Shown piece by piece: positions 1 through 9,300 of a DNA stretch of 64,000 nt. Position 1 is the stretch's first letter, and every line of letters begins with the position of its first letter. The translations under genes were made by a program, and so were the position numbers. Below the pieces are notes generated by a model. It saw nothing but the letters and a program-made list of their open reading frames with translations. It searched no databases and had not been told where the DNA came from. Origin of the DNA: Methanobrevibacter sp. V74 (GTDB taxonomy: Archaea; Methanobacteriota; Methanobacteria; Methanobacteriales; Methanobacteriaceae); the NCBI RefSeq assembly GCF_963082495.1, contig NZ_CAUJAN010000002.1:399480-463479 (forward strand), in the 5' to 3' direction.

Positions 1-6
1 TTAAAT

Positions 7-15
7 TCAAATTTT
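7..15. repeat. Target-site duplication, left copy
   Basis: TCAAATTTT directly abuts the left IS terminus and is repeated exactly at 1779-1787 after the right terminus. A nine-base direct repeat is the length expected from an IS4-type transposition. Confidence 0.85.
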
Positions 16-1778
16 CATTCCTAGAAACTTAAGATTTTTTATTTTTTTTATCATTGTTTATTCATTGAAAATTGCTAATTTACTGATTTATTTTGCTTTA
101 ATCAGTTATTATTTATTTTAATACTTTATTAATTAATTTTAATTTATTTATATCTAATTTTAATAATTATTAATAGTTTATTTTAAATATTATTAATTAT
201 ATATATATTTATATAAGTAATTAAAGTTTTTTAATCATGAATTTATTTGATTGGGGGTTGGATTGATGTATTCTTATGATAGATTTGTCAAAGATTTTTT
301 CAGTTTATTTGATGTTTTTATATCTGAAAAATATGTAACTGAAGATAATAAGTTTATTAGAGATAGAAAAATGACTCAAAAAGAGTATACAACATTTATT
401 CTTTCTCAAAGAAGCTGTACATCTTATATTGAAACGATTAGATTTTTCACAATAGGATTGAATAAGAAGTTTAAAACAATTTCTAGCCAAGGAATTGGAA
501 AACAAAGAATGTTCATTGACCCAAAAGTTTTTATTGATATGAATGAATCTTTTATTGACCAATTATATGGCAAATATTCCTGGATTTTCAAAATTTAAAG
601 GATATATTGTTAGTGCTTGTGATGGAAGTATTATTGATCTTCCCAATGTTACTTTAACACGTGAAGAATTCCCTGTTGGTGATGAAAACCTGTTAAAAGA
701 AAAAAGAATTCGTGCAAGAGTTTCATGTCTTTTAGACGTTCATTCTAAACATATTTTAACAGCAAAAATTGTTGAAACAACAATAAATGAAGTAGATTTA
801 GCAATTGAACATTTAGAGAACTTAAAACAAAGATTAAACATTACAAAATTAATTACCATTTACGATCGAGGATATCCATCAATCGAACTCATGGCAAAAA
901 CCATTGATTTAAACTCTAAATTTTTAATAAGACTACCAAAAAATGTATTTAGACATTTAATCAAACAAATGAAGACTAATGATGAAATTATAAAAATAAA
1001 TTTAACAAATAATAGATTAAGTCATTTTGATGATGAAAATTTAAAAGAAAAAGCAAGAAAGATGGGGCGATTAGAAATTCGCATAGCATTAGTAGATATT
1101 GGTAAGAACGAACCTGAAATACTTGCAACAAATTTAACATCTGAAGAATTCTCAACAGAAGATTTAAAAGAATTATATGGTAAAAGATGGGCAGTTGAAA
1201 CTGGATTTGACAGATTAAAAAATTTAATCGAAATCGAAGATTTCAGCGGAATTCGAAGAACAATAATCGAACAAGATTTTCACGCCCACATATTCGTTTA
1301 TAACCTAGCAATGACAATTAAAAATCATGCAGAAAACAATATAACAAGAATACCCAGAAATAAAGATGAAAAAATAATTTATCAGTCGAATTTCGCAAAA
1401 ATAACGGGAAACATCTATTTATTCTTATTTGACCTAATATTTGAAACGCAAACGAAAAGAGAGCAAATAATCGATTTTATAGTAAAAGAAGCATCTAAAG
1501 AACTAATACAATATAAAGAAAATCAATACAATAATAAAGAACGAAAAACCCCGGATGTTTATAATAAACATCCAGGAAACAAGAAAAAAAAAACACACTA
1601 ATCAAATAATTTCACCAAAAATTAGTGAGTTTTCACATCTTGTTTAATAGTTCTGTTCACAAATCATATAAAAAACTTACGAAAATCAAATCCTAATCCC
1701 AAAATAATATAACAACGTTATCAAATAAACAGAATTAATAAAAAATTTCACATGAAAAATCTTAAGTTTCTAGGAATG
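16..1778 (+). mobile_element. IS4-family insertion sequence, 1763 bp, complete ends
   Basis: The ends are perfect 24-bp terminal inverted repeats: CATTCCTAGAAACTTAAGAT plus TTTT at 16-39 and its reverse complement at 1755-1778. The nine bases TCAAATTTT flank both ends as a direct target duplication. One transposase gene, split by a frameshift, fills 266-1601. About 225 bp of very AT-rich DNA separates the left end from the gene, and about 150 bp separates the stop from the right end. The YREK signature and the 9-bp duplication fit the IS4 family. The clean duplication suggests a fairly recent insertion. The right end stops about 65 bp before the thrS start codon, just upstream of its TATA box. 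Confidence 0.9.
266..1601 (+). pseudogene. IS4-family DDE transposase, interrupted by a frameshift
   Basis: The N-terminal part reads from ATG 266 (GGGGGTTGGA ribosome site just upstream) to a stop at 596-598. The rest continues in the next frame to 1601. Joining the frames near 572-580 by skipping one base gives a continuous protein of about 444 residues reading YGNIPGFSKFKGY across the junction. The catalytic core is in the second frame: the first Asp in VSACDGS, the second in IYDRGY, and the Glu within YGKRWAVETGFDRLK, which fits Y-x2-R-x3-E-x6-K of IS4 transposases. The cause may be a one-base insertion in the short A run at 573-576, a sequencing error or, less likely, programmed shifting; IS4 elements normally use a single frame. 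Confidence 0.85.
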
Positions 1779-1787
1779 TCAAATTTT
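1779..1787. repeat. Target-site duplication, right copy
   Basis: This TCAAATTTT is identical to 7-15 and immediately follows the right terminal inverted repeat. It lies directly upstream of the thrS TATA region. Confidence 0.85.
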
Positions 1788-1794
1788 AGCTATT

Positions 1795-1803
1795 TTTATA
1801 TAA
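1795..1803 (+). promoter_or_regulatory. TATA box of thrS
   Basis: TTTATATAA lies 42-50 bases before the thrS ATG. This leaves a leader of about 20 nt that carries the GGTGATTAA ribosome site. The IS target duplication ends at 1787, so upstream promoter elements (BRE) may have been replaced by the IS end. Confidence 0.5.
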
Positions 1804-1844
1804 TATTAAACATAAAAATTTAATCACTAATATATGGTGATTAA

Positions 1845-3668
1845 ATGAGAATACTTCTTATTCATTCTGATTATTTAAATTATACAGTAAAAAAAGAAAC
1901 ACCTGTAGCTGAAGAAATTGAAGAAGCTAAAAAAAAGGGTTCATTTGATGATTCTTTAGTTGTATTTACAGCTGTTGAAAAAGACGACGAAAATAATCCA
2001 GAAGGTATTGTTAAAAATTTAGTTAAAGAAGTTATCAAAACTAATGATCAAGTTAAAGCTGAAAATATAGTCCTGTATCCATATGCTCACTTATCTTCAT
2101 CATTAAGTTCTCCAAAAGTTGCTGTTCAAATTTTAAAAGATGTAGAACAAGCATTATTGGATGAAAACTTAACTGTTAAAAGAGTACCTTTCGGATGGTA
2201 TAAATCATTTGAAATTTCCTGTAAAGGACATCCATTAAGCGAACTTTCAAGAACAATCACTGCTGATGACGAAGAAACTAAAGTTGAAAGAAAACCTTCT
2301 AAATGGCAAATTCTTGAAGGAGATAAAATCACAGAGATTGATGATTTCAAATTTGAAAACCATGCTTTCAAACAATTAGTTGATTATGAGACCGGTCGTG
2401 GAGCATCTGATGAAGGTGAACCGCCTCATGTTAAATTAATGAGAGAAAAAGAAATCTGTGATTACGAACCGGCATCTGATGTTGGAAACCTTAGATGGTA
2501 TCCTAAAGGTAGGTTAATAAGGGATTTATTAACCGATTATGTTTATAATTTAACTGTTGATCATGGGGCAATGCCAATTGAAACCCCAATTTTCTATGAC
2601 TTGGACAATGAAGCAATATATCAGCATGCTTATAAATTTGGCGAAAGACAATACAGGACAGATACCAAGAAAAACTTAATGCTTAGATTTGCATGTTGTT
2701 TTGGTGCATTCCGTGTAATGGGAGACTCATATTTAACCTGGAAAAACTTACCTGCTAAAGTTTATGAGTTATCAACTTACAGCTTTAGGTTTGAGAAAAA
2801 AGGTGAAGTAGTTGGTCTTAAAAGATTAAGAGCATTTACCATGCCGGATTTTCATTCATTCTGTGCTGATGTGCAGGCTTCCTTAGAAGAATTTTCTGCT
2901 CAAACTGATATGTGTATGCAAACAGGTAAAGATTTAGAATTAGACTTTGAAGTAATTTTTAGAGCAACCCAAGACTTCTTCGAAGAACATGAAGAATGGA
3001 TGTATGAAATTGCAAGTAAATTCAACAAACCTATTCTTTTGGAAGTTTTGCCTGAAAGACATCATTACTGGACATGTAAAATTGATTTAGCCAATATTGA
3101 TGCTTTAGGCCGTCCAATTGAAAATCCTACTGTTCAAATTGATGTTGAAAGTGGTAAAAGATTTGATATCTCTTATCTTGGCGAAGACGGCAAGCAACAT
3201 AATCCTGCTATTTTGCATTGTTCACCAACAGGAAGTATCGAAAGAGTTCTATGTGCAATGCTTGAAAAAACAGCAATGGAAATTAATGAGAAATCTCCAA
3301 TGTTACCATTATGGTTAAGTCCTATTCAAGCTCGTGTAATCACTGTCGGAGAATCACATAAGGAGTTTGCAGAAGATATATATGAACAGATAAATACTGC
3401 AAAAATCCGTGTCGACATTGATGATAGGGACGAAAGTGTAGGTAAAAAAATCAGGAATGCGGCTAAGGAATGGATACCGTATATCTTTGTTGTTGGAGAT
3501 AAAGAAGTTGAAACTGGTAAATTCCAAGTGACTGTTCGTGAAACCGGTGAAAAAGTCGATATGACTGTCGATGAATTAATAGATGAAATTAATCAAAAAA
3601 CTATTGGCAAACCATTTAGAAGATTACCTTTACCAAAAGATATCTCAAGAAGAATCAACTTCCAATAG
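1845..3668 (+). CDS. thrS: Threonyl-tRNA synthetase, archaeal type
   Basis: This cytoplasmic class II synthetase charges tRNA-Thr with threonine. The 607-residue protein begins with an archaeal-type editing domain (about residues 1-140, [10 protein letters not shown]), related to D-aminoacyl-tRNA deacylase and unlike the bacterial TGS/SAD arrangement. The catalytic core carries a motif 2 region near residues 315-335 ([18 protein letters not shown]) and motif 3 near 457-465 ([11 protein letters not shown]). The last 100 residues are the anticodon-binding domain ([12 protein letters not shown] onward). ATG 1845 has GGTGATTAA just upstream. Length and domain order are typical of euryarchaeal ThrRS. 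An insertion sequence ends 66 bp upstream, and fae-hps follows 43 bp downstream with its own GGAGG. Confidence 0.97.
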   Translation: MRILLIHSDYLNYTVKKETPVAEEIEEAKKKGSFDDSLVVFTAVEKDDENNPEGIVKNLVKEVIKTNDQVKAENIVLYPYAHLSSSLSSPKVAVQILKDVEQALLDENLTVKRVPFGWYKSFEISCKGHPLSELSRTITADDEETKVERKPSKWQILEGDKITEIDDFKFENHAFKQLVDYETGRGASDEGEPPHVKLMREKEICDYEPASDVGNLRWYPKGRLIRDLLTDYVYNLTVDHGAMPIETPIFYDLDNEAIYQHAYKFGERQYRTDTKKNLMLRFACCFGAFRVMGDSYLTWKNLPAKVYELSTYSFRFEKKGEVVGLKRLRAFTMPDFHSFCADVQASLEEFSAQTDMCMQTGKDLELDFEVIFRATQDFFEEHEEWMYEIASKFNKPILLEVLPERHHYWTCKIDLANIDALGRPIENPTVQIDVESGKRFDISYLGEDGKQHNPAILHCSPTGSIERVLCAMLEKTAMEINEKSPMLPLWLSPIQARVITVGESHKEFAEDIYEQINTAKIRVDIDDRDESVGKKIRNAAKEWIPYIFVVGDKEVETGKFQVTVRETGEKVDMTVDELIDEINQKTIGKPFRRLPLPKDISRRINFQ

Positions 3669-3711
3669 TTTATTACAAATAAAAATTATAATATAATATG
3701 GAGGAAATTTA

Positions 3712-4959
3712 ATGGACCCAATGTATAGAATAGGAGAAGCTCTTATTGGAGACGGCCCAGAATTAGCACACATTGATTTACTAATTGGTGATAAACAAGG
3801 GCCTGTTGGTCAAGCATTTGCAAATGGTTTATCCAATTTATCTGTAGGCCACACTCCACTAACTAGTGTAATTAGACCTAATTTAATGACAAAACCAGCT
3901 ACTTTAATTATTCCTAAAGTAAGTGTTGGAGATTTAGACGATGCAAGTAAAATATTTGGACCTGCACAAACAGCTGTTGCAAGAGCGGTAGCAGATGCGG
4001 TAGCAGATGGATACATTCCAATGGATATTGTAGAAGACATTGTTATTAATGTTAGTGTATTTATTGATCCCTCTGCAAAAGATTTCCGTAAAATCTACCA
4101 ATACAATTATGGGGCAACCAAATTAGCAATCAGAAGAGCTATGGAAAACTACCCATCAATTGAAAAAGTACTTGCAGAAAAAGACCGTGGAACTCACCCA
4201 ATCATGGGATTCAAAGTCAAAAAACTCTGGAGTCCACCATACTTACAAGTTGCACTTGATCTTGATAACGAACAAGTAATGGAAAAAATTATCAACGATT
4301 TGCCTGATAATGACAGAATACTCCTTGAAGCAGGTACGCCCCTTGTTAAGAAGTTCGGTGTTGGAATTATTGGAAAGATCAGAGCTTTACGTCCAGATGC
4401 ATTCATTATTGCCGATTTAAAAACTTTAGATGTAGGTCGTGTTGAAGTTAAAATGGCAGCTGATGAAACTGCAGATGCTGTGGCAATTTCTGGTCTGGGT
4501 ACTGTTGAATCAATTGCTAAAGCTATTCATGAAACTCAAAAACAAGGTATTTACTCAATTCTTGATATGATGAATGTAGCAGAATTTGAGCAAAAATTAG
4601 CTAAATTACCTGAAGACTTAAAACCAGACATTGTATTATTACACAGAAATGTTGATATGGAAACCTACAGAGCAGAACACGGTGAAGACACTAGTGATAT
4701 GACCGAATGGGGTAATATTAAAGATATCAAAGCATCACTTGGTGAAAAAGGTTTAATCGCTGTTGCTGGTGGAATCAAACCTAATAATGTTAAAGAAGCC
4801 ATTGATAAAGGTGCAAACATTATTATTGCTGGTAGGTACATTATTGGTTCAAGAGATGTAAGAAGAGCTGCACAAGACTTCTTAGAACATTTTGACCCAG
4901 ATCCAGACAACATGAGACTTGCAATGGATGAAGACGAAAACATTGAAGTAAAAGAGTAA
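3712..4959 (+). CDS. fae-hps: Bifunctional formaldehyde-activating enzyme / 3-hexulose-6-phosphate synthase
   Basis: This 415-residue fusion has two parts. The Fae part (about residues 1-165) condenses formaldehyde with tetrahydromethanopterin; the family's catalytic His lies in [10 protein letters not shown] near residue 20. The Hps part (about 170-400) is a TIM barrel of the orotidine-phosphate-decarboxylase superfamily, with the DxKxxD motif in IADLKTLD near residue 236. In methanogens lacking the oxidative pentose-phosphate pathway the Hps half runs in reverse to make ribulose 5-phosphate for nucleotide synthesis, and Fae captures the released formaldehyde. GGAGG lies 8 bases before ATG 3712; an internal ATG three codons later (MYRIGEAL) is an alternative start. 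Confidence 0.96.
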   Translation: MDPMYRIGEALIGDGPELAHIDLLIGDKQGPVGQAFANGLSNLSVGHTPLTSVIRPNLMTKPATLIIPKVSVGDLDDASKIFGPAQTAVARAVADAVADGYIPMDIVEDIVINVSVFIDPSAKDFRKIYQYNYGATKLAIRRAMENYPSIEKVLAEKDRGTHPIMGFKVKKLWSPPYLQVALDLDNEQVMEKIINDLPDNDRILLEAGTPLVKKFGVGIIGKIRALRPDAFIIADLKTLDVGRVEVKMAADETADAVAISGLGTVESIAKAIHETQKQGIYSILDMMNVAEFEQKLAKLPEDLKPDIVLLHRNVDMETYRAEHGEDTSDMTEWGNIKDIKASLGEKGLIAVAGGIKPNNVKEAIDKGANIIIAGRYIIGSRDVRRAAQDFLEHFDPDPDNMRLAMDEDENIEVKE

Positions 4960-5010
4960 ATTAGGCAAATTTCTAATTTACATTCTATTTTTTTTTAAGG
5001 TGTATTTTTC

Positions 5011-5292
5011 ATGGGATTTTGTAATTCATGCGGAAGACCAATCGTAAAAGAAGATTATGGAACCAATAAAGATGGTAGTCTAAATAATGAGTTCTGTAAG
5101 GATTGTTATCATAATGGTGAATACACAGAACCAGATATAACATTAGAAGAGATGATTGTTAGAAAAACAAAAGAAATGATGGAAAAAAATCCTAGACTTG
5201 CTGAAACCCAAGCAACCGGTATAACTGCAATGTTTATTCCAGGATTAAAAAGATGGAATCCAGAGTTTCAAGATGATTACAAAACTCTTTAG
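5011..5292 (+). CDS. Small zinc-ribbon protein (Zn_ribbon_2-like)
   Basis: This 93-residue protein has an N-terminal CNSCGRP knuckle (Cys4, Cys7) and a second CKDC pair near residues 30-33, together one four-Cys zinc site. A helical stretch (LEEMIVRKTKEMMEK) follows, then a conserved-looking tail ending in FIPGLKRWNP. It resembles the putative zinc-ribbon family Pfam calls Zn_ribbon_2, often found in small predicted stress or regulatory proteins of anaerobes; the function is not established. A weak AAGGTG site precedes ATG 5011. Its stop overlaps the convergent coiled-coil gene by 4 bp. Confidence 0.75.
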   Translation: MGFCNSCGRPIVKEDYGTNKDGSLNNEFCKDCYHNGEYTEPDITLEEMIVRKTKEMMEKNPRLAETQATGITAMFIPGLKRWNPEFQDDYKTL

Positions 5293-6131
5293 GATCTGTT
5301 TAGTATAAATTCTTTAACTCTACTGGCTATATAATCATCACGAGTTTGATTAGATTTAATATTGTATAATTCTTCTTGCAAATCATTGAATTTGTCAACC
5401 AAATCATTATATTCTAGAAGTAGAGAATCATAATCTTTTTCTAAATTTTCATTCATTTCAAAGATTTCAGCATAGCTAGTTTTTGTATTTAAATTTTCTT
5501 GTTTTAAAATGTCATATTTATTTGAAACTTTATTGTAACTGTCATGAATTGATTCACGTTCTTCTTTGAGATTAGAACACTTGTTTTTAAGGTTTTTATT
5601 TTCTTCTTTTATGTTAGTATACTTTGCTTTCAAGTTTTCATTTTCAGTTTTAATATTGACAAATTTATTTTTTAAGTTTTCATTTTCAACGATTAACTTA
5701 GAATGCTTGTCTTTAATAGTTTCATTTTCTTTTTTTAAATTATCTTGATGTAAATTTTCATATTTACTTTCCATTTCACTTAAAGCATTAGTTTGCTTTA
5801 ATAATTTTGCTTTAAGGGTTTCGATTTCTTTTTCGTATTCTAAATTGGTTGAGTCTCTACCCTCTTTTAATTGTTTTTCCAATTCCTTCACATCCTCAAC
5901 ATGTAAGTAATTAGCTATCTTTAAAAACTCGTTTTCTTTTTCTCTATTTTCAAATTCTTTAATTTCAGAATTTGGGATAATCAAAACATTTTCTTTGTTT
6001 TCGTAGATGTCTTCGTTTTTCGGTACTGTAATTTGGATTTGTTCTGTGATATATTTCTTTTTCTCACCACTTTTGAGTGTTCTATTATATTCTCTTGAAT
6101 ATTTTTTTACAATGCCTTTTCCGACTTTCAT
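5289..6131 (-). CDS. Coiled-coil protein of unknown function with 14-residue repeats
   Basis: This 280-residue soluble protein has no recognised enzyme motif. Residues 1-60 form a basic, probably beta-rich head (KKYITEQIQITVPKNEDI). From about 60 to 270 the chain is almost uninterrupted coiled coil. Residues 135-190 hold four consecutive 14-residue (two-heptad) units of the pattern E-N-x-N-[IL]-K-x-K-x-x-[NK]-[IL]-[KI]. No signal peptide or membrane segment is seen. GGAGATA lies 4 bases before the ATG at 6131. The 3' end overlaps the zinc-ribbon gene by 4 bp. A structural or DNA-organising role is possible but not shown. Confidence 0.7.
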   Translation of the reverse strand: MKVGKGIVKKYSREYNRTLKSGEKKKYITEQIQITVPKNEDIYENKENVLIIPNSEIKEFENREKENEFLKIANYLHVEDVKELEKQLKEGRDSTNLEYEKEIETLKAKLLKQTNALSEMESKYENLHQDNLKKENETIKDKHSKLIVENENLKNKFVNIKTENENLKAKYTNIKEENKNLKNKCSNLKEERESIHDSYNKVSNKYDILKQENLNTKTSYAEIFEMNENLEKDYDSLLLEYNDLVDKFNDLQEELYNIKSNQTRDDYIASRVKEFILNRS

Positions 6132-6312
6132 ATTATCTCCAGTTTATCAATATTCTATGTTTTGATTTTTAGATGTAATAAATATTTTGTAGAACCTTTT
6201 CATCATGAGTATTACTTTTTTGTCCAGATTAGTAATAATTATATCTAAATACTTATTAATTTAATTATTATAAATTATAAAATATATATTAAAAAAATTA
6301 TTGGGGTATTGT

Positions 6313-9300
6313 ATGAATAAAAAATATATTTTTATAATGTTGTTATTATTGTTTTTATGTTTGCAAGTAAATTTTGCTGAAACATCTAATGATAATATAA
6401 CTTTAGATGAAAATACTCAAGAGGATTTAGAAGATATTAACCCGCCAGACAAAACGATATTTATTATTTCAGATACTCCTGGGACAAACATTGTTGATTA
6501 TGCTTGTGAGGAACTCTATAATAAAGATAATTTGTCCGGGTTTAATATTGTTTTGAGAAGTGGTGAACAAGTAAAAGGCATGAAGGAGGAAGAGTTGCAT
6601 TCATTATTTGTTAACTCTGATGCATTCATTGGTGAATGGATAAGTACAGATGTCGATTCTGTTTTAACAAATTTATTGGGCAAATATCCGGAATTATCTC
6701 ATAAAGAACTATTTTTAATACTGGAACTTCCTTCTGGTAATTTAAATTCTGGTTCAACTTCATTAAACTTGATTAGAAACAATACTATAAACTATAATAA
6801 AATATTTGCCTCAAATACTAATGATGAATTAATAGATTATTTCAATCATACCAAAAGAGGAACGTCTTATGTTAATGTTAACAATTATATTACAAATGAA
6901 GGATATAAATTTAACAGTATTTTAAATCAGTTAGTTCTCTATAAAGACCTAAACGATAAAAATAATCTTAAAAATCAAATTTTATACACTTTGAATCTTA
7001 TTGGTTATAATTTTTCTTATAATGTTCCTGATTTCACAGGCAGTAAAAATTATGGGATTTATCGTGATAGGTGGTACTCTTTAGAAGAGTATATGAGTGT
7101 ATTTTTCGATGCTTCGAGGATACGGACTGTAGGAATTTTAGAAAGTACAATGTATATTGCATCTCAACAGTTACATCCAACAATTTCAATCATTGAATCA
7201 TTAGAATCAAAGGGATATAATGTTATTCCAGTTTATGCAGCTGGAGGATCAGCAGAACAATTACGAGTGATGGTTGAATCATGGACTAGTGCAGGTAGTG
7301 ATATAGGTGGGTTTTTATTAAATTCTTCAAATTATGATACATATGTTGATGCAATCGTGTCTATGGTTGCATATGGTGTTGGCGGTGAAAATTTCACAAA
7401 AGCAACAGATTTTTTTGAAAAAGTTGGAGTGCCTGTTTTTAGGTCAGTTCATTCAGATTATGTATCAAATGAGATGTGGGAGTTAGGATCCACAGGTCTT
7501 ACAACAGAACGTAGTGATAAATGGTGGCATATTACTATTGCTGAGACTCAGGGTATTATAGATGCAACTTTTGTTGGAGGTCAAGATTACTACATTTCAA
7601 ATTTAACCGGTGCTAGAATCGTTACTTATATTCCTTATGAACGGAATGTTGATTTGTTAACTGATAGAATTGATTCATGGGTTGATTTAAAATACACTCC
7701 AAATGCTGATAAATTATTATCTATTATTTATTATAACTATCCTCCAGGAAAACAAAATATTGGTTCTAGTTACCTGAATTCAATAACAAGTATTTACAAT
7801 ATTCTTCATGTTTTAAAAAATGCAGGTTATAATGTTGGACAATTGCCTTCAAGTGTTGATGAACTTGAAAATTTAATGCTTAAGTGTGGTATCAATGTAG
7901 CTACTTGGGCACCGGGAGAGCTTGAAAAATTAGCCAACCAATCAGGAATTACCCTTTTATCAGTTGATGAGTATACTGCTTGGTTTAATTCTCTAGATGA
8001 GATTGTTAAAATACAAGTTACTCAAGGTCCGGTTGCTTATATTGGGGAACTTTCAAGAAGGGCCGTTGAGTTAAATTATACTGTAACTATTGGAGATACG
8101 ATTGATGATTGGTATAATCAGGTTGTTGCGCTTCTTCCTGAAAAGAATCTAGATGGATCTAAAAGTATTTTAACCAATATTGTCAATGCTTTAAAGAGAT
8201 ATACCTCAACACGTGATGATAGTTATTTTATTTTATTTAAAAAATACTTTGAAAAATTTAAAAGTTTAAATATTTCAGGTTTAAATGGCTGGGGTGATGC
8301 GCCAGGTAATGTAATGGTTGTTAATAGAAATGGCAGTGATTATTTCGTTATCCCTGGTTTAACTTATGGTAATATTTTCATTGCTCCTGAACCTCAAAGA
8401 GGATGGGAATCCGATATTGAAAACTTATATCATTGTACTGCTGTTGCTCCAACTCATCAATATTTGGCCGCTTACTATTATATGCAAAATAAATACGATA
8501 ATGCAATGATATTTGTTGGAAGGCATGCCACTCATGAGTGGCTGCCCGGCAAAGAGATTTTACTTTCAGTCACTGATTATGGTTCTGTTGTTGTCGGGGA
8601 TGTTCCACAGTTATATTTCTATATTGCCGATGGTCTTGCCGAAGCCATTCAAGCTAAAAGAAGAGGTTTTGCGGTAATTATTTCACACTTAACTTCTCCA
8701 ATGTCTTATACTCATGTATATGGTAATTTATCTGTCATGGCCAATAATTTAAATAATCCTGAATTGCTTCGCCAGTTAATCATCAGCAATGATTATTCTA
8801 CTAATTTGGGGTTAACAAAAGAAGAGGTTCAAACAATAGATGATAATTTGATTATGGATAAGGTAAATAACTTCTTAAAAACAATGCAATCAACATTATA
8901 TCCATTAGGACTTCATGCACTAGGTCAAGCTTGGAGTGATGATGATATTGCAAGTACAGTATCAGCCATGTTATCTTATAATTATGTACTCGAAAATAAT
9001 CAAGGAGTGTTGAATTTATTTGATGAGCTATCAGATTATTATTATTCCCGCGGGTATAATGATTTAAATGTATTGCAAAGAGAAGCAATCTTAAATAAAT
9101 CCTATGACATTGTCAATGCATTAATTTATTGGGATACTCAAAAAGTTTATGAGTTATTAGTATCACAAGACTCTAAATTCGACAATCCTATATTTTTAGC
9201 ATGTTTGGAGTTAGGTAAAAAATATATTGAGTTAATTAAGTTTTCCGTCGGCAATGAATTAAATGCAATGCTTGATGGATTAAATGGGAGATACATTCCA

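Noticed and set aside
5566-5748. 60-codon plus-strand frame inside the coiled-coil gene
   Set aside because: It is the complement of Lys/Glu/Asn-rich coiled-coil codons, giving a Phe/Ser/Leu-rich shadow.
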